Positions 5,702-7,443 of a DNA stretch of 7,443 nucleotides are shown here, piece after piece; within the stretch, counting starts at the first letter, position 1; each line of letters opens with the position of its first letter. The notes beneath the pieces are model-generated. The model searched no databases. It was not told the DNA's origin and worked only from the letters and a program-made list of their open reading frames with translations. Source of the DNA: a candidate division SR1 bacterium CG_4_9_14_3_um_filter_40_9 (GTDB lineage Bacteria; Patescibacteriota; Gracilibacteria; Absconditabacterales; Absconditicoccaceae); NCBI GenBank assembly GCA_002791215.1, contig PFWQ01000009.1, positions 1 to 7,443 on the forward strand, given 5' to 3'. The position numbers and the translations under genes are program-made.

Positions 5702-6370
5702 ATGGGACAAAAAGTTAATCCAATCGGAATGAGAGTAGGCATCACTAAATCACGGCCATGTGAATGGTTCAATAAAACCAAAAGAACTGGCACTGATTTT
5801 TTCGTCGAAGATATCAAAATAAGAAATTTTATCGAAAAAACTTTTCCAAGATCAGGAATAAGCAAAGTTGTCGTAAGGAAAACGGCTAAAGAAGGTGAAA
5901 TTATCATCTTCACTTCCAAGATAGGTGTACTCATGTGAAAGAATTGAGCGAAACTCAAGGAATTCGAAGATGACCTCAAGAAGAAATTCGGCAAAGATTT
6001 CAAGGTGCTTGTCAAAGAAGTGAGAGTCCCAGAGTTATCTGCCAAGGTGATGGCGGAATTCATCGCTCAACAATTGGAAGCCAGAATGCCATTCAGGAAG
6101 GTAGCAAAAAATACGCTTCAGAAGATCATAGAAAAAGGCGCTTTGGGTGCCAAGATCCAAGTAGCATGAAGACTCGGATGAACAGATATAGCGAGAGTCG
6201 AGAAATTCATCGAAGGAAGAGTATCGCTGCAGACATTCAGATCAGATATCGATTATTTCTGTCTTCAAGCTATGACAAAATATGGAGTGCTCGGAGTAAA
6301 GGTATGGATAGAAAAATGAGCGGCTACCACCAAAGCTCCTGTTACCTTACAAAAGAAACCTACGTTGTAG
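5702..6370 (+). CDS. rpsC: 30S ribosomal protein S3 (five UGA glycines)
   Basis: S3 lies at the mRNA entry tunnel and contributes to the ribosome's mRNA helicase activity. The 222-residue product (E. coli 233) begins [14 protein letters not shown], the canonical N-terminus, which fixes the start. The N-terminal half has a type II KH domain whose GxxG loop is GKNG at residues 79-82, and both glycines are encoded by UGA. Further on come [17 protein letters not shown] and the C-terminal domain with GRLGGTDIAR and [12 protein letters not shown] encodes residues 79, 82, 156, 160 and 206. An in-frame ATG at 5630 is rejected because it runs through the repeat. It ends in TAG, with heptad repeats directly behind. 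Confidence 0.98.
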
Positions 6371-6398
6371 TCTTTAGTCTTTAGTCGACAGTCTTTAG
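6370..6398 (+). repeat. 7-base tandem repeat at the rpsC stop
   Basis: The heptad GTCTTTA occurs at 6370-6376, 6377-6383 and 6391-6397, with a degenerate unit gtcgaca at 6384-6390. The first G belongs to the rpsC TAG stop codon. It is a short tandem array in the 71-base gap to rplP, with no known function. Confidence 0.7.
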
Positions 6399-6441
6399 CT
6401 TTGATTCAAAAAATTATATTTACTTGCTTGAAATATTAAAA

Positions 6442-6861
6442 ATGTTGTTAACTCCTCAAAAATGGAAATTTAGAAAACCTATCATCAAATCATTGAAAGG
6501 GAAGAGCTGTACATGAGCTTCTGTGGCTTTTGGCGATTTCGGCCTAAAGGCTGTCACGAGCGATTACCTCACCAACAAACAAATAGAGGCCGCCAGAAAG
6601 GTAATTGTAAGAGCCATCAGAAAAATCGGGAAAGTATGGATTAGAGTATTCCCAGATGTCCCATTCACTAAGAAAGGCCTTGAAATGCCGATGGGAACTG
6701 GGAAAGGAGAGGTCGATATTTATACAGCACCTGTGAGAAAAGGAAAGGTCCTTTTTGAAGTGAGTGGTCTAGCAAAAGATATCGCATATCTGACTCTTAC
6801 TAAGGCGGGTAAAAAATTACCGATCAGGACTAGAGTAGTTGCAAAATGAGAAGTAAGATAA
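6442..6861 (+). CDS. rplP: 50S ribosomal protein L16 (two UGA glycines)
   Basis: L16 binds near the A site and helps position aminoacyl-tRNA in the large subunit. The 139-residue product (E. coli 136) shows KFRKP, SVAFGDFGLKA (about 27-37), the QIEAARKVIVRAIRKIGKVWIR region in which tryptophan is still TGG, FPDVPFTKKGLEMPMGTGKGEV, and KLPIRTRVV near the end. UGA is residue 25 (aligned with the glycine of AQGTDVSFG in E. coli) and residue 136. The second adds only Gly-Glu-Val-Arg before TAA. The ATG is placed by family alignment (MLLTPQKWKFRK), with AT-rich sequence and no Shine-Dalgarno sequence upstream. Confidence 0.98.
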
Positions 6862-6872
6862 ACAGTTTTAAA

Positions 6873-6915
6873 TGCTAAGTGTTAAGTTCTAAATACTATG
6901 AACCCTTACTTAGCA
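6873..6915 (+). promoter_or_regulatory. Inverted repeat between rplP and rpmC
   Basis: TGCTAAGT (6873-6880) is the exact reverse complement of ACTTAGCA (6908-6915). The loop is 27 bases. No T-run follows. A hairpin here could mark an RNA processing site; function unknown. Confidence 0.5.
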
Positions 6916-6920
6916 CTCAA

Positions 6921-6938
6921 CATTTAACATTTAACATT
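6921..6938 (+). promoter_or_regulatory. CATTTAACATTTAACATT element upstream of rpmC
   Basis: CATTTAACATTTAACATT ends nine bases before the rpmC ATG and repeats a seven-base unit (CATTTAA). It is the cleanest of four related strings ahead of start codons in this window. Role inferred from position. Confidence 0.4.
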
Positions 6939-6947
6939 ATTTATAAA

Positions 6948-7178
6948 ATGGCTGACAAGAAGAAATCATTTATCAAAGATTTGAAAGACAAATCCGTGAA
7001 GGAATTGGTTCAGACGAGAACCAAACTTAAGCAAGAATTGCATGGGCTGAAAATGAAACATGCTATCAAGTGATTGAAACAGATTCACCAGATCAAACAA
7101 ACTAGAAAAGACGTGGCGAGAGTAAATACCCTTTTAACATCTAAAATAAAGGAGAAATATGGCAATTCTATGAAGTAA
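6948..7178 (+). CDS. rpmC: 50S ribosomal protein L29 (one UGA glycine)
   Basis: L29 lies beside L23 at the tunnel exit. The 76-residue product (E. coli 63) is mostly helical and lysine-rich. SVKELVQTRTKLKQELHGLKMK corresponds in two parts to the family's first helix, and KQIHQIKQTRKDVARVNTLL matches the KNTHLIRQVRRDIARVKT-type second helix. UGA is residue 42, in the turn between the two helices. The start at 6948 gives MADKKKSF; an upstream in-frame ATG at 6879 would run through the intergenic inverted repeat and is rejected. The last 20 bases overlap rpsQ. It ends in TAA. Confidence 0.96.
7148..7154 (+). promoter_or_regulatory. Shine-Dalgarno sequence for rpsQ
   Basis: AAAGGAG lies four bases before the rpsQ ATG, inside the rpmC coding region. 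It is the clearest Shine-Dalgarno match in the window and fits translational coupling of the overlapping pair. Confidence 0.7.
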
Positions 7179-7410
7179 GAACATCAAGGAATTCGTAGGG
7201 GAAGTCATCAGCGATAAGACTTCTCAGACTCGCATCGTACTTGTAAAAACAGTACAAATGCATCCTTTGTACAAGAAGAGATTTATCGTGAAGAAAAAAT
7301 ATTACGTACACGATGAAGCCAACAAATCTAAGCTTGGCGATACCGTAAGAATCAGAGAGAGCAAGCCTATCAGCAAATTAAAGAGATGGACGCTTATTGC
7401 TGTGCAATAA
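7159..7410 (+). CDS. rpsQ: 30S ribosomal protein S17 (one UGA glycine)
   Basis: S17 is a primary binding protein of the 5' domain of 16S rRNA with an OB-fold. The 83-residue product (E. coli 84) contains FVGEVISDKTSQTRIV (about 12-27), HPLYKKRFIVKKKYYVHDE, LGDTVRIRESKPISK and the C-terminal WTLIAV, all as in the family. UGA is residue 5, in the variable N-terminus, so this one is assigned by consistency rather than alignment. The ATG is supported by AAAGGAG four bases upstream. The gene starts 20 bases inside rpmC. It ends in TAA. In the usual order the next gene would be rplN, beyond the window. Confidence 0.97.
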
Positions 7411-7419
7411 GACAGTAAC

Positions 7420-7443
7420 GAGTACCGAGCACAAAGTGCCGAG
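7420..7443 (+). repeat. Palindromic element after rpsQ, cut by window end
   Basis: GCAC (7429-7432), AAA, GTGC (7436-7439) form a small hairpin, and CGAG occurs at 7419-7422, 7426-7429 and 7440-7443. It starts ten bases after the rpsQ stop and is probably the left part of a longer intergenic repeat. Its full form is outside the window. Confidence 0.35.

Noticed and set aside
5548..6063. 171-codon antisense reading frame opposite rpsC
   Set aside because: It is antisense to the S3 coding region, has no recognisable motif, and other antisense frames here look similar. Shadow of rpsC.
6166..6384. 72-codon frame overlapping the end of rpsC
   Set aside because: It is an alternate frame within S3 coding DNA and the following repeat, and S3 in its own frame matches the family to the end.
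379..7178. Broken genes or pseudogenes in tuf, rplC, rplD, rplB and others under the standard code
   Set aside because: All pieces lie in one frame and join at UGA codons into full-length, well-conserved proteins. Decay would also give frameshifts and TAA/TAG interruptions.
379..7410. UGA as tryptophan (code 4, as in Mycoplasma)
   Set aside because: UGA falls at glycine positions in L2, S3, S19, L4, L16 and EF-Tu, and conserved tryptophans use TGG.

Overview
The window is the tuf gene followed by most of the S10 ribosomal-protein operon, all on the + strand. The organism reads UGA as glycine (genetic code 25). That code is known from the candidate phyla Absconditabacteria (SR1) and Gracilibacteria, so the DNA most likely comes from one of these small-genome, AT-rich CPR/Patescibacteria lineages. 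The evidence is internal. Read with the standard code, almost every gene breaks into fragments. Read with UGA as Gly, twelve full-length proteins appear in canonical order, and many UGAs fall where the family has conserved glycines (EF-Tu DGPMPQ, L2 HPHGGGEG, S3 GxxG, S19 N-terminus). I count 34 in-frame UGAs. No gene ends in UGA: eight end in TAA and four in TAG.

Layout. Positions 1-378 are non-coding, with a GC-rich structured patch near 17-86 that may be the end of an RNA gene, followed by an AT-rich leader with a weak promoter candidate and a hairpin. tuf (379-1560) is followed by a strong hairpin plus seven T's that ends only 19 bases before rpsJ. Then come rpsJ, rplC, rplD, rplW, rplB, rpsS, rplV, rpsC, rplP, rpmC and rpsQ, with rpsQ ending at 7410. 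This is the standard S10 gene order. The 33 bases after rpsQ hold a small palindrome cut by the window edge.

The genes work together in translation. EF-Tu delivers aminoacyl-tRNA. L3, L4, L23, L2, L22, L16 and L29 build the 50S subunit, and S10, S19, S3 and S17 the 30S subunit. None of them explains the recoding itself, which needs a tRNA-Gly with anticodon UCA and loss of RF2, neither visible here.

The less ordinary content lies between the genes. For an S10 operon the gaps are long (30-206 bases). They carry different hairpins and short tandem repeats, two copies of a palindromic element with the core ATTGCC...TTCGCAATGACGGG, and a recurring CATTTAACATTTAA-type element about 9-13 bases upstream of four start codons. 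The rplV-rpsC gap appears to contain the severed C-terminal tail of L22. I see no phage, defence, CRISPR or transposase genes. The one well-supported unusual system is the UGA-to-glycine code, which is already described for these phyla.
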